Of a stretch of DNA of 64,000 nucleotides, positions 1 through 10,603 are shown piece after piece. The stretch comes from Tetragonia tetragonoides (taxonomy: Eukaryota > Streptophyta > Magnoliopsida > Caryophyllales > Aizoaceae). Below the pieces are notes generated by a model. The model saw nothing but the letters and a program-made list of their open reading frames with translations, made no database searches and was not told the origin of the DNA. Positions within the stretch are counted from its first letter, which is position 1. The number at the start of each line of letters is the position of its first letter. The stretch covers positions 18,664,001 through 18,728,000 of the forward strand of contig CM076141.1 of the NCBI GenBank assembly GCA_038025085.1, read 5' to 3'. A program made the translations under genes and the position numbers.

Positions 1-1036
1 TAATATTAGATACCATGATTTTAAATGTAACTTAGTAAAGTATGATTAATACCAATGATACTAAGTAATCACTCCTAAAGGATCGACAATTTCTACATGA
101 GAATTTTCATAATTTTGAGGGGTTAGATAAGGGTTTTGCGTGTCTTTTACTTGTTACCATGTAACAATATTAATAGTCTCCTTCGAGCATCTGATAATAG
201 ATACATAAGTGGTTATAGTTGTAACCATAGAATTAATACAACTACTTGTTATCACCTTCATAATCACATATTTATCTATTACATCATTGCTTGTGAGATA
301 TTATCTAAACACAGAATAGCTAAAAGTACTATAAATAATAACTGGCAAGTTCATACATAATAGCCATTTTGTGTCAAAAAAAATCTAACATAATTGATGA
401 TCATCCACGTTTTTCTACTACACCATACATAACGAGATATTATCTAAATACAAAGTTATTGACGAGTACATAATTAATAGCCTATTTTTATAGGGTAATA
501 GATAACAAAATCTCTTATGTGGAGTGTTGTTTATAAAGGTCAATTTTATTTTATTTTATTTTTCATTAATTAAATATTTTATTTAATCGAATTATCTTAA
601 GTATCATATATATCATTAATAAGTTTTCTGTAAAATGGTTAATTCACATTCATTGGATAATTAGAAACATAGTCATCTAATATATTTTCATTGAGTGACA
701 TAGTCATGTAATATTAGGTACCATGGTTTTGACCTTATTAACTTACTAGGTAAGATTAAATGATACTAAGTAATCACATATACAGTTATAATAGTCATAA
801 AACATCGAACGCTATACAACTATAACCACTTACATGTTTATTATCATGTGACACAAAGATAACTATACTGACCTGAAATAACTACAGGTGTCAATAGTAG
901 TAGCTGTTTTGTTAGTACATAATAGCCCATTAGGTATGACGTAATAGAAATACATTGATCATTATTAATTTGTAAAATAAATATTATTTGTCGAATTAAT
1001 AGTTGTTTTGATATAATATCCCATGTAGTGGTAGCT
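1..1036. repeat. AT-rich intergenic DNA with degenerate repeat modules
   Basis: No gene is visible. The stretch is AT-rich and holds related modules: the first 80 bases resemble about 700-780 ('accatg.tttt' followed by a 'gatactaagtaatcac' block). The segment around 790-900 ('acttacatgtttattatcatgtga') resembles the unit of the 243-bp array at 3483-4050. I read the region as a worn-out tandem or dispersed repeat into which the MULE at 1047 inserted. Short ORFs here have no family resemblance. Confidence 0.5.
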
Positions 1037-1046
1037 AATAGATAAC

Positions 1047-1460
1047 CCCCAAATTACCAAATTGGTTCTTTAAATGAACACCCTTGGACAATTTGGCCAT
1101 TTTAAAAACACATGAGACAAATTAGTCCTTTAAAACATAATTATGTGCAGATTCCATCTCTAAATCGGGTTTAGAGTGAATTTTAATCTTAATTGCATTT
1201 TTAATTATTTTTTGTATTTTCCCCCAAATTCCTCTAATTTTAGTTCTATTTTGTCTCTTTTTAAAAAAATTCTCTCATTTTCTTTTCTTTTTACTTTTCC
1301 CTTTTCTGTAATTATCTTTTTTTTGTTTCTCTCTCTACAATGGTTTTCACAGGTCACCGGTGCTCCGGCAACTATGCCGTCACGACAACCACATTTACCC
1401 TCCAACCATGGCCAACCCTTCTCTCTCTCCTCATCTCCGACCACCTTTTCTCTCTCCTCA
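1047..1460 (+). repeat. Left terminal inverted repeat of the MULE
   Basis: Matches the inverse of about 2249-2694. It is pyrimidine-rich (TTTTC and CTCTCT runs), which produces spurious Ser/Leu/Phe-rich ORFs. The inner end is placed where similarity fades after the 'ccaccttttc' block and is approximate. Confidence 0.75.
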
Positions 1461-2248
1461 TCTTCGAGCACTGTTCTCTTACCTCACCCCTAACCACACA
1501 TCCCGTCAACATCACCATGACAACCCAACTCTCCAGCAAATTTGTTTTGAAGCATTAGTTCTAATAAAATTATGTACATCACCATTTTTTCAATCTACAA
1601 AGCATTGCTTTCATTCCTAGACTTACATTACGGGACTTATTAGCTATTCAGTTAAGATTGAACATGTTTGAAATGTTTAAGGAACTGCTGAATAAGACAA
1701 ATTGTGTGATTTGATTTATACTATATTTCCAATTCAATATTGCTCAGAGAAAGCGAGCGATTTACTAATTTTATCAAAAACGAGCATTTGATTTTATTTG
1801 CTGGATCGAGTTTACGGTTGATTTATTGTGATTAAGAACATCGTTTGAAAAAGAGAAAAAAAAAAAAAAAAAAAAAAAAAAGAGAGAGAGAGCGAGAAAT
1901 AGTTTGTTCGCTTCAAATCCAGATCGCCAACTTCGCAAACGTTTTCCCAAACCACAAACATTTGCCCAGATAGCAAATGTTTACCCCGACAAAGCAATAG
2001 ACGACGAGGATTTTCGAGTGTGGAGGTGGAAGGGGATTTCGCCGACGAGGCAGAGCTTAATTTTGGGTTTGCTGGTTTTTTTAGATGGTTGTATGATGAC
2101 TTTTGGGGGTTCCAGAAAGACGTCATTTTGTGGGCTTTGGTGAACAGAGATGCTTGTGTGGGTTTCAAAGTGAATGAGATTGAGAGAGGTTGTGAATTGA
2201 GAAAGAGAAACCAGATCTGATAAGAAAGGAGAGAGAAAGGAGAGCTCA
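1461..2248. other. Interior of the MULE, possible captured gene fragment
   Basis: This part is not repeated in the inverted repeats. 1890-2220 has a less AT-biased composition than its surroundings and an open frame on each strand (plus 2020-2220, 66 codons; minus through about 1905-2220), with a CT-rich leader-like stretch next to it on the minus strand. A 28-base A-run at about 1854-1881 precedes it. I do not recognise the product. Captured 5' UTR plus first-exon DNA is plausible; random open sequence is the alternative. Confidence 0.35.
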
Positions 2249-2694
2249 GGAGAAAGAAAAGGTGGTCGGAGATGAGGAGTGAGAGAAGGGTCAACCATGG
2301 TTGAAGGGTAATGGTGGTTGTCATGGTGGCATAGTTGACGGAGCACCGGTCAGAATCATTGAAGAAAGAGAAGGAGGAGCACCGGTGAGAATCATCGAAG
2401 AAAGAGAAGGAGAAGGAAAAAAGATAAATAAAGAAAAGGGAAAAGTAAAAAGAAAAGAAAATGAGAGAAAAATAATTAAAGAAAGACAAATTAGAACTTA
2501 AATCAGTAGAATTAAGAGAAAAATAAAAAAAAATTGATTAAAATGTAATTAAGGTCAAAATTTTCCCTAAACCCGGTTCAGAGTGGAAATTTGCACATAA
2601 TTACGTTTTAAAGGACTAACTCGTCTCATACGTTTTTAAAATGACCAGATTGTCCAAAGGTGTTCATTTAAAAGGCCAATTTGGTAATTCAGGG
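2249..2694 (-). repeat. Right terminal inverted repeat of the MULE
   Basis: Inverse copy of the left repeat. It differs by a 36-bp unit duplicated in tandem (2341-2376 and 2377-2412, each starting GAGCACCGGT), present once in the left repeat, so the two repeats have diverged since insertion. Confidence 0.75.
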
Positions 2695-2704
2695 AATAGA
2701 CAAC

Positions 2705-3089
2705 TATTGATGGACTTATTAGTTGTTTTCTGTTTAGATAATGTCTCGTTATTTATGGCATAACAACAATGCTTTGATGAGCATCACTTTCTTTTATATG
2801 CATTAGTCACTCCTATGATTTTAAGGGTCACTTTTCAACCATTAAGGGCCACTAATGATATAACTAGGGAAAAAAAATCAAGGGTACCATATCTACCCTA
2901 AATAACAGTAAACACTAACAGTGACTGTTGTTCTATTTACCATATAGGGGTTATACTAGTCACTTTTTCGGTTTTAAACTTTTAAGGGTAACATTTTAGT
3001 CAACTAGGGACTTAGGGTCACATCTAACTTATTTAAGAGAAAAAGCAATCACATCATATCGTTAGTAGTCATAACTCATACATACTACA
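2705..3089. other. AT-rich intergenic DNA, no feature seen
   Basis: No ORF or recognisable element. 'agggtcac' words recur here as in the array that follows, so this may be a more decayed part of the same repeat. Confidence 0.4.
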
Positions 3090-3440
3090 TGACAATGCCG
3101 GGAAACTCATATAGTAGAAGAGTCACTCATGTGAATTCAAGGGTCACTATGCAGTGAATTTGGGTTACTTCTAAGATATTTGGGGGGAAAAAAAGGATCG
3201 TATATCTAATAGTATGTCATACACTAACAAGTAAAACGTCATCTATTACAAGAGTCACTTATACGAATTAAAGGGTTACTATGCAGTGAATTAGGGTCAC
3301 TTCTAAGTTATTTGGAAAAGGACAAAAAATAAACGGATCGCATATCTAATAGTACGTACTGCATTGACAAGTAAAACGTTATATATTGCAAGAGTCACTT
3401 AAATAAATTAAAAGGTCACTATGCAGTGAATTAGGGTTTA
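3090..3440. repeat. Tandem repeat, about 132-140 bp period
   Basis: Three copies of a unit containing 'agagtcact', a short variable spacer and 'cactatgcagtgaa', starting near 3119, 3251 and 3391. Copies differ by about 10-20 percent and small indels, so the array is old. No coding capacity. Confidence 0.7.
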
Positions 3441-3482
3441 CTAAAAAAACTGTTCGCAACTATATTAGTGCTCGATACCTAT

Positions 3483-4060
3483 GGGCTCAAAGATACGCGA
3501 TATAAATAAATAAATTGAACAACGAAACAAAATTTATCTATGTGATAATACAAATATTTTGGTCATATAATATGTTTCTATGGTGATATATATTCTTTGA
3601 CTGGTAATGGTTTGGGTATCTACAAAACAACTACGACCGCTTATCTATCTATTATCATGTGACGTTAAGGCAACTACAGTGAACTAGATTAACTATTCGT
3701 ATCAACATTATTGTTTCATTCAATGTGGGCTCAAAGATACGCGAATAAATAAATAAATCAAATCAAATCAAATTTTTATCTACGTGGTAATACAACTATC
3801 TTGGACATATAATACGTTTATGTGGTAAGTTATGCTCTTGGACTGACAATGGTTTGGGTATCTACAAAACAACTATGATAACTTATGTATCTATTATCAT
3901 GTGATATCAAGGCAATTACAGTTAACTAGAATAACTAGTCGTATCAACAATAGTGTTTCATTCACCATGTACTCAAAGATACGTGAAAAAATTATATAAA
4001 TAAATCAAATCAATATTTATCTATGTATAATTTCTTTCTATGGTTATATATGTTAGTGCA
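3483..4060. repeat. Tandem repeat, about 243 bp period, 2.4 copies
   Basis: Units begin 'gggctcaaagatacg' at 3483 and 3727 and, degenerate, at about 3969. Each contains 'tttgggtatctacaaaacaa' and 'attatcatgtga'. The third copy is truncated and followed by further fragments to about 4250. Related sequence at about 790-900 shows that the array once extended across the MULE insertion site. Confidence 0.75.
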
Positions 4061-4560
4061 ATGAACCGTATAATACGTTCATATAGTTTGTATAATATGT
4101 TTCTATGGTAAAAAATATACACCCAATATGTAACTCAAAAAAATATATATATACACCTAATATTATAGAAGTTTTTGCGTATATTATAACTCTTTTAGTC
4201 ATATAATACATTTCTATGGTGAGATAATGTCCATGTCAGGATTTGTACAAGAACTTTCCACCAACCCATATATTTTTTCCAAATTATAAAACAATACTAG
4301 TTATTTACTCAATTATATTTAGGATAAATATCACTTTTGTATAATCTCTTACAACTTAAAGTCCCCATAATGAGGAAAAATTACAAAAGAACGAAACAAA
4401 TTTTTGTGGGTAATATAACTCTCAAAACATATGGAGTAATATGTTCTTGCGGTAAAATATGCATACCTAAGGATCTGAATATGTACACAATTTACCTCCA
4501 ATACTTTTACATTTTAAAATATAAAATAATACATCATATTAATAAAAAAAAAGACAAAAT
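4061..4560. other. AT-rich intergenic DNA
   Basis: No gene recognised. A 95-codon open frame at 4337-4624 is Lys/Ile/Tyr-rich, has no family resemblance, and looks like chance in AT-rich DNA. Confidence 0.4.
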
Positions 4561-4829
4561 CATTTTATGGGGACATAGGCGCGTGTGTCAGGATAAATCT
4601 GCACAATGGGGGACCACTTTTTGAGACACAAATGGTGTTCGTGAATTATTGGCGTGTGGGAAAGGAATTGTGGACACATGTGGAGCCCATGTGCAACAGC
4701 TAAAAATTGCTTTTGAATTAAAAAAAGGTACACTTTACCTACAAACTGCCCAACCAGTTAAAGTTTACACAGAGAAAAAAAATAAAAATTTTACCGGTAC
4801 TTTACTTGCCGGCAGAATAGAAGCGCCCC

Positions 4830-5048
4830 TCTTTGAGAGTATCTGCTTCTTGAAAGTATCATCTCCTTGAGAGTATATGCTTCTTGAAAGCATCATCTCC
4901 TTGAGAGTATCCGCTTCTTGAAAGTATTAGCTCCTTGAGAGTATCTGCTTATTGAAAGTATCATCTCCTTGAGATTATTCGCTTCTTGAAAGTATAAACT
5001 CCTTGAGAGTACCCACTTCTCGAAAATACGAACTCTTTAAGAGTATGA
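4830..5048. repeat. 34-bp minisatellite, about 6.5 copies
   Basis: The unit 'cttgagagtatctgcttctt' plus a 'gaaagtatcatct' tail recurs at exact 34-bp steps (starts near 4831, 4865, 4899, 4933, 4967, 5001, 5035). Copies decay to the right. Each unit also contains a near-palindromic 'cttgagag...cttcttgaaag'. Confidence 0.9.
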
Positions 5049-5109
5049 TTTTTCACCGAGAGTTGCATGGAAAATTTATTCAGTTGAAACTTTGAAGTCA
5101 AAAAGTATC

Positions 5110-5217
5110 CAGAAAATTTAGAACTTACAGAACATCCCGAAAATTCAGAATATCCAGAACATCCCGAAAATCCAGAACTTCCAGAACATCCCCAAAATCC
5201 AGAATATCCAGAAGAAC
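5110..5217. repeat. 27-bp minisatellite, about 4 copies
   Basis: Unit 'ccagaacatcccgaaaattc' plus 'agaatat' repeats at 27-bp steps. Because 27 is a multiple of three it makes an open Ser/Gly/Phe/Cys-rich frame on the minus strand, which I treat as a by-product. Confidence 0.85.
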
Positions 5218-5412
5218 AACAGTTAAACTTCGAGATCAAAGAAGTTAAGCCCTGAGGTGCACGGAAGAATGTGGTTAGTGGCTAGGCCACTACCATCTAA
5301 ACGATAATTATTATCGTTGTTATTATTAATATTTTCGCTAGTCAAAATTAGGTGTCTTTTGTATCGTGGACCTTCATTTCTTTGGAACTTAATCAATTCC
5401 TCAGAAACTCGA

Positions 5413-5427
5413 CCAACGAGGGGCATC
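5413..5427 (+). promoter_or_regulatory. Polypurine tract of element E+
   Basis: The short purine-rich stretch 'aacgaggggcatc' lies immediately before the LTR start TGTAGATGC. The same arrangement precedes the 3' LTR of element C ('aaagtgggggcttc', about 37213-37226). It marks plus-strand priming and shows that the LTR at 5428 is a 3' LTR rather than a solo LTR. Confidence 0.55.
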
Positions 5428-6146
5428 TGTAGATGCTGAATTTTGACTTGTATTTCTTTTTAATAATTATTACAGTTAATATTAGCATTAACCGTAATTA
5501 CCCTAACTAAATAAGTCATTTAGGCTAAAAGAGCATTTAGGGTCCATAAGTTGACCCAACCCATTATCAAAGCAAAGCCCAAAGCCCAAAGCCCAAAAGA
5601 GAAAATAAATCAAAAATCCAAAAAAGAGTATAAAAGAGAAAATGCAAAAATAAATAAGGATTGGAATTATGATGTCATGTATGACATCATAATATTCCCA
5701 TGTTCCCATCCAATAGCTAAAGACAAAAGGGAAAAATGGTATCAAGTAGAAATACCAAAATACCCTCCCCTTTTCCATGAATTAACCCCCCACCCAAAAA
5801 ATTAAAATAAAAAAAAAAATCCCCCCTCACAACCGAAAAAGGGGAAGAAAAATAAAAAAAAGAAAAAAAATTCTTCCCCCCCCCCCCACGTTTTTTTATT
5901 TCTTTTTTTATTATTTTTTATTTTATTTTTGTTTTTTCCCTTTTCTATTTTCTCTCCCACCTTATCTCATCTTTTTTCTTTCCTACTCACTTCCACCTCA
6001 CAAGATTCCTCCCATCTTCTTCCATCACCACAAATGTGACATTTGTCACCCTCTCATCCACATTCTCTCAACCCCCATCTCACCATCCACCTCCCATCAA
6101 ATCCCACCCTCCATTTCTTCTAAACATAATTTTCCCCCATCCTTTC

Positions 6147-6960
6147 CCCCTTATAAATATACCCTAAAAAGCTATTTTAAAAGGCCTTTGATCTCTCTTT
6201 CTCTCTTTAGTTTTAAACTTACTCCTTCTCTAGTATAGAACTTAATTTTTTTTAGTGTTAATCACAAGTAGAAGGCATTTGTGATTAACCCCACACTTGT
6301 GGGTATTCAAGTTCAAGCATTGAAGAAACAAAGCTAAATTGTAAGAAAATGTAAGCTTGGCTTTCTAATCTCATCTCCTTCTTTTTTTTAAAGGTCGATG
6401 TGATATGAGGTCGGTTATGTGATCCCTCATTTTTCAAATGATCACTAGCTAGGATTAGCCACTCATGGAGGGCTTAGTGGGTATACCACTTATTGACCAT
6501 TTTTACTGTGAGGATGAGTTGAGTGATTGTTGTGATTTCTATGTTTGTGCTTCCCCCCTTATAAATACACCCTAAAAACCTATTTTTAAAGGCCTTTGAT
6601 CTCTCTTTCTCTCTTTAGTTTTAACCTTACTCCTTCTCTAGTATAGAACTTCATTTTTTTTAGTGTTAATCACAAGTAGAAGGCATTTGTGATTAACCCC
6701 ACACTTGTGGGTATTCAAGTTCAAGCATTGAAGAAACAAAGCTAAATTGTAAGAAAATGTAAGCTTGGCTTTCTAATCTCATCTCCTTCTTCTTTTTAAA
6801 GGTCCATGTGATATGAGGTCGGTTATGTGGCCTCTCATTTTTCACACGATCACTAGCTAGGATTAGCCATTCATGGAGGGCTTAGTGGATATACCACTTA
6901 TTGACCATTTTTACGGTGAGAATGAGTTGAGTGATTATTGTGATTGCTATGTTTGTGCTA
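6147..6960 (+). repeat. 408-bp tandem duplication covering the LTR promoter and leader
   Basis: 6147-6554 is repeated as 6555-6960 with few changes: TATA box, 'ggcctttgatctctc', 'aatcacaagtagaaggcatt', 'ggctttctaatctcatctcc'. The inverted copy E- has this segment once, so the duplication arose in this copy or its lineage. The LTR therefore has two equivalent core promoters 408 bp apart. Confidence 0.85.
6151..6160 (+). promoter_or_regulatory. TATA box of LTR E+
   Basis: TTATAAATAT after a C-rich stretch, followed about 35 bases on by a CT-rich leader ('tctctctttctctc'). The same arrangement occurs in the inverted LTR copy near 23870-23880 and, duplicated, at 6559. Confidence 0.6.
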
Positions 6961-9730
6961 ATCTTATTCTCATACTTATCATGTAAAAATGGAATAAAAG
7001 TGGTTCATGTATATAAATAAGTTAACAATGGCATTAGGTTGTAGATTTTAGATCTCGGAATTTGTTGACAGTTTTATGATATAACTTGCTCGGGTTGCTC
7101 TAGAAGATCTAATGGTCGGAACGTGACAAAATCAGTGGCAACGAAAACCTTGGATTGTTATATATACACCCATGTAAAGAACACCCAGACCTAACGGTTG
7201 GATCATCAATAACAATCAATCTAAGTTAACTGGTCTAAAACTGACAGTAGAGTCTAGATCTATAAATAACTAATAAACCATGAACAATTGGACTTATCTC
7301 CTTTCTTAATAAAATGAAGTAGACATAATAAGCTTGCCAATGACATCGATTTTTACCTATTTTGGTTAGGCATCGGAATTTTGGTGATTTGTTTAATGTC
7401 GAACTATTGCTGGACAAAAAGGATTTAGATTCGTTTTCATGACATAGAATAAAAGGTTTAATAACCCTCCTTAGGGTAGTTATTTTATTTTTATATTTTT
7501 ACTGTACATTCCTCAATATATATATTAAAAGACCGACAAAAATGAAGAACTTTTATTGACAATAAAAAATCAAATAAATCCATTACCGAAACTGGACCAT
7601 ATTTGGCCCCTTTTGAAGATCAGTTAATATTTATCTGATCATAAACTATAATTGTAAAAGGCCAAGAGGAATAGAAACTAGAATCCATTTGGACAATTAT
7701 AGGCTTTGAAATTATTCGATTCGGACTTGTATCCTATTTTTAATGATTAATTGAAAACCGGATTGAAAGCTGTCACTATCAACAATAAACCTTCAAACAA
7801 AAAGACAAGAGGATGTGTACAGTACTTTTGTTTAATTTCGTTTAATAACATAAACATGTGATAAATTCACACCAATTTGTATACATACTAACCACTAGTT
7901 CTAGTTTGATCCGTGTAAAACTTAGACTTAGATAACTTTTCATCAATTCATAAAAAATCAAAAGCCGCAAGTCTGGAAACCGCTTCCAGTAGGTTGAAAT
8001 TCGCAAATAACTTTCTCCTTAGTCATTTACTTGACTTGATATTTTTACATGAGAAATAGGACTAAAAATGACACAAGTTAGGATTTTGAATCCTCCATTT
8101 TCTTACTTTAAGACATAGTTATGATTTATTAAAGTTGCATCCAGACTTGCGTAAAAACAGTTTTCTTTACCTCACTTGAGGATTTTCGTTAATTTATCAA
8201 ATAAAAAGATAAAAATGTGAGCTTCTCTAGTCTAGCTTCCCAAAGTGTCTAATTAGTTTTAAAAATAATTTGCTTAATATATTGATTCGTTTGGACCATT
8301 CCCTTGTCCATTTAATCAATTGTGTCATGTAAATATCAGTTTTTAGGAATAAAACTAATTAACTAAGTAATGATTCGCCATTGGTTTTCCCACCGTTGGA
8401 GCCGAAGATCGAGACCGAGCCCCGGAGGCCCCTCGTCTAGGAAGACCGAGACATTTTCCTTATTTAGGATTTTTAGTCTTTTCATTTGTGTTGTATTGTG
8501 TAATTAATTTGGACTCTTGTAATTTGTTACTTAGAGCCATTGTACATGTGTTGTAATTATTTGCATTTGCATTTCTCTCACCTAGTAAACGAATTCGGCT
8601 AATACTAAAAAATAAAATTGTTTGCTCAACATGTGTGGTTGAATGTATATATAATTGTTGTTTTGTAAAACGGTATGTTCATTTATGTACCAATCCGGCC
8701 CGGGGCCAAATTCGAGGTTAGAATCAGAAATTTGCTTATACGCGATCATGGGTGTTCCACCTACCATTCCATCAAACCATCTTCATACAAATCACATTCC
8801 CAATGGAATCCATATTTCCCCAGTTACAACCATTTTTCCCAGTGGAATACCTATGATCGAATAGAAGCTAATTATTGATCGTCCCCTCTTATTTGGCTTC
8901 GGGCCACCCCACGGGATCCTATCGGAAAGAGTCCTTTAAGACATTACCCACAAATACATACCCACAATCTACACAAATCATACATCTATCCACCCCCAAT
9001 GAATGTTATTCCCCAGTAAAGAACGAATATTTTTGAGAAGTCTAATCTTTATACTCAAAGCTAAGAATTGGGTTTGATCCCCGTATATTACCAAATATTG
9101 TTGGGTTGAACGCCTTGAAGGAGCGGGCTAATCATCCCATTTGAGCTTTTCCCTACTTCTTCGAGGAGAGTAGGGGGTTCCTTGGATCAATTCGACTCTA
9201 AGTTGCGAGTCATCTCATAAGTTTCTCAATTATATCCCTCTTTACGGGAAAGAGCATCCATACCCACCTTAGTGGTACCCAAGGAGTCTTACTGACCGGA
9301 TCCCCCGGTTAGAACTACGTAAGGGTCCAGGAGTAGATTCAAGACCTACGATGAATGGTACATAGTGCAGTATTTGTAATATCCAAACCCGCCGGTATAT
9401 AAATGAACATACTGTTTATAAATAAACTCTTTTTTTCTTATTGTGTGAGCATGTTTTGTGATAATGTGATTATTTATGTGTTCTTTTATTTTTTTTAGGC
9501 ATAATGTAACCAACCTTAAGCTTTCATATGGGATACAACATATTAGTAAAGAGCCCGTACTCAGTACGGAGGAGGAGACGGGTTCGAGGACGTCCGCACC
9601 TTCTAACCTAGACCCCGAACCAAGATCTCTGATTTGTAGACCAGTCAAAGAATTTTCGTGTCTTATCGCGATGGAGTCAACTTTTGGGTTTCTTAAACGG
9701 TTTTCTTTGAAATCGTTTATAAAACCCTTT

Positions 9731-9830
9731 CTTTTGTAAAAACCCTTCCTTGTTTGGGTTATAACAAGGTGGCGACTCTTCTTTTGTAAAAACCCGTCCT
9801 TGTTCGGGCCATAACAAGGTGGCGACTTCG
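9731..9830 (+). repeat. Two 50-bp repeats with a primer-binding-site-like 9-mer
   Basis: 9731-9780 and 9781-9830 each read 'cttttgtaaaaaccc..cctt', an 'acaagg' hairpin arm, then TGGCGACT. That 9-mer is the start of the tRNA-Arg primer-binding site used by the Tat elements in this window (18677). The inverted LTR at 20425-20525 also has two copies. Confidence 0.75.
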
Positions 9831-9917
9831 AATCTTAAGATGATTCCTTGACAATTGGCATGTATCGCGACGATTCCCGGGTCCTAATCCAGGAAAACCC
9901 GAGAATCCGGCCCCACA

Positions 9918-10603
9918 TATGGGACCTGAGGGCCAGAAACACAAAGCTGCTAAATACATTTGGGGGAAAGCTGCAATCCCCAAGCATTGTTTCATCTTTT
10001 GGCTGGATGACAGAAAAAGATTGCTTACCAGAGATAGAATGATACAGACTTTTCAGATGACAGTGGATTCACAATGTGTTCTGTGCAGAGGAGCAGCTGA
10101 AAGTCATGAACACTTGTTCTTTTCCTACACCTGGGTTGCTGAATTAAAACAGAAAGTATGCAGATGGGCCGTCGTTGAACAGATCCCAGATAGACAGGAC
10201 AGATGGTCCAGATGGCTTGATAACAGGAGAAACATGGGGAGAAGCCAGAAGAAAATAGTTGTAGCTTGCTTGGCAGCTATCACATACCACTCCTGGATGG
10301 AGAGAAACAGAAGAATATTCCAAAGCGTGACCAGAGATACTGAGATGATTAGCAAGTCCATTGTGATAGAACTCAAAATGAGAATTACTCCTGCAATGTT
10401 AGGGAAACTGTCAAGTAGAGATAGAGCTTTTGTTGATTTAATTCTGTAATATATGCTTGGTTTGAGGCTTGGAAAGTTTGGGAATGGCCACCCTTCCTAG
10501 AAGGTGACCTTCTATTTATCCCCTTTTCTCCCTAGTTTGTTATGTCTTTTAATTTTTCACTAGTTGGTAATAGATCACACTGACCTTTTATCCAAAAAAA
10601 AAA
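9918..10603 (+). mobile_element. 5'-truncated L1-type LINE with poly-A tail
   Basis: A coding remnant (9919-10449) is followed by about 145 bp of 3' UTR and a 10-A tail (10594-10603). Everything upstream of the zinc-binding region is missing, from truncated insertion or from the adjacent LTR/rearrangement boundary at 9917. No matching target duplication was found because the 5' boundary coincides with the LTR edge. Confidence 0.7.
9919..10449 (+). pseudogene. C-terminal fragment of LINE ORF2 with zf-RVT-like domain
   Basis: About 176 codons without a stop. The segment 'PKHCFIFWLDDRKRLLTRDRM' minus its last residue matches the start of the plant LINE/non-LTR reverse transcriptase zinc-binding domain (zf-RVT), and 'CVLCRGAAESHEHLFFSY' shows its C-x2-C..H pattern with the usual final Cys replaced by Tyr. 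The intact protein would carry endonuclease and reverse transcriptase upstream, both absent, so this fragment cannot move itself. The ATG is arbitrary because the fragment has lost its true start. Confidence 0.75.

Larger units (their letters stand above)
1047..2694. mobile_element. Non-autonomous Mutator-like element (MULE) with long terminal inverted repeats
   Basis: The two ends are inverted copies of each other. The left end begins CCCCAAATTACCAAATTGG; the right end, reverse-complemented, begins CCCTGAATTACCAAATTGG, and similarity continues inward for about 410-450 bp. The element is flanked by a near-perfect 10-bp duplication, AATAGATAAC (1037-1046) and AATAGACAAC (2695-2704). Long inverted repeats with 9-11 bp target duplications are the signature of Mutator-like elements. 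No MuDR-type transposase is present, so it depends on another element. The interior (about 1461-2248) is unrelated to the repeats and may be captured host DNA (Pack-MULE-like). Confidence 0.8.
4580..5427 (+). mobile_element. 3' end of the internal region of giant-LTR gypsy element E+ (truncated)
   Basis: This stretch ends in a purine-rich tract directly before the LTR at 5428, so it is the 3' untranslated part of an LTR retrotransposon whose coding region and 5' LTR are missing. It carries two minisatellites (34-bp and 27-bp periods), as Tat/Ogre elements often do in this position. The left limit is uncertain because the upstream junction has no recognisable signal. Confidence 0.55.
5428..9917 (+). 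mobile_element. 3' LTR of giant-LTR gypsy element E+ (about 4.5 kb)
   Basis: Starts TGTAGATGC and ends GGCCCCACA. A second, inverted copy lies at 20302-24613 with a TSD, which fixes both boundaries. LTRs above 4 kb are typical of Ogre/Tat-type gypsy elements. It contains a TATA box (6151), a 408-bp duplication of the promoter-leader segment, a poly-C tract near 5877 and two 50-bp repeats near the 3' end carrying TGGCGACT. The flank after 9917 does not match the flank before 5428, as expected for a truncated element. No protein is encoded; the short ORFs inside are unsupported. Confidence 0.8.

Noticed and set aside
1812..2489. 225-codon minus-strand ORF rich in Phe, Leu and Ser
   Set aside because: It is the pyrimidine-rich strand of the MULE right repeat and interior; no domain and homopolymer-driven composition.
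4563..4567. TATGG as a TSD partner for the TATGG after LTR E+ (9918)
   Set aside because: The sequence after 4567 is not an LTR start, so the match of five bases is most likely chance.
4830..5217. CRISPR-like regular repeats
   Set aside because: Adjacent direct repeats without spacers, in plant DNA, next to a polypurine tract; a minisatellite.
9346..9995. ORFs of 64-100 codons on both strands around 9346-9995
   Set aside because: Inside the LTR, overlapping each other, without family resemblance.
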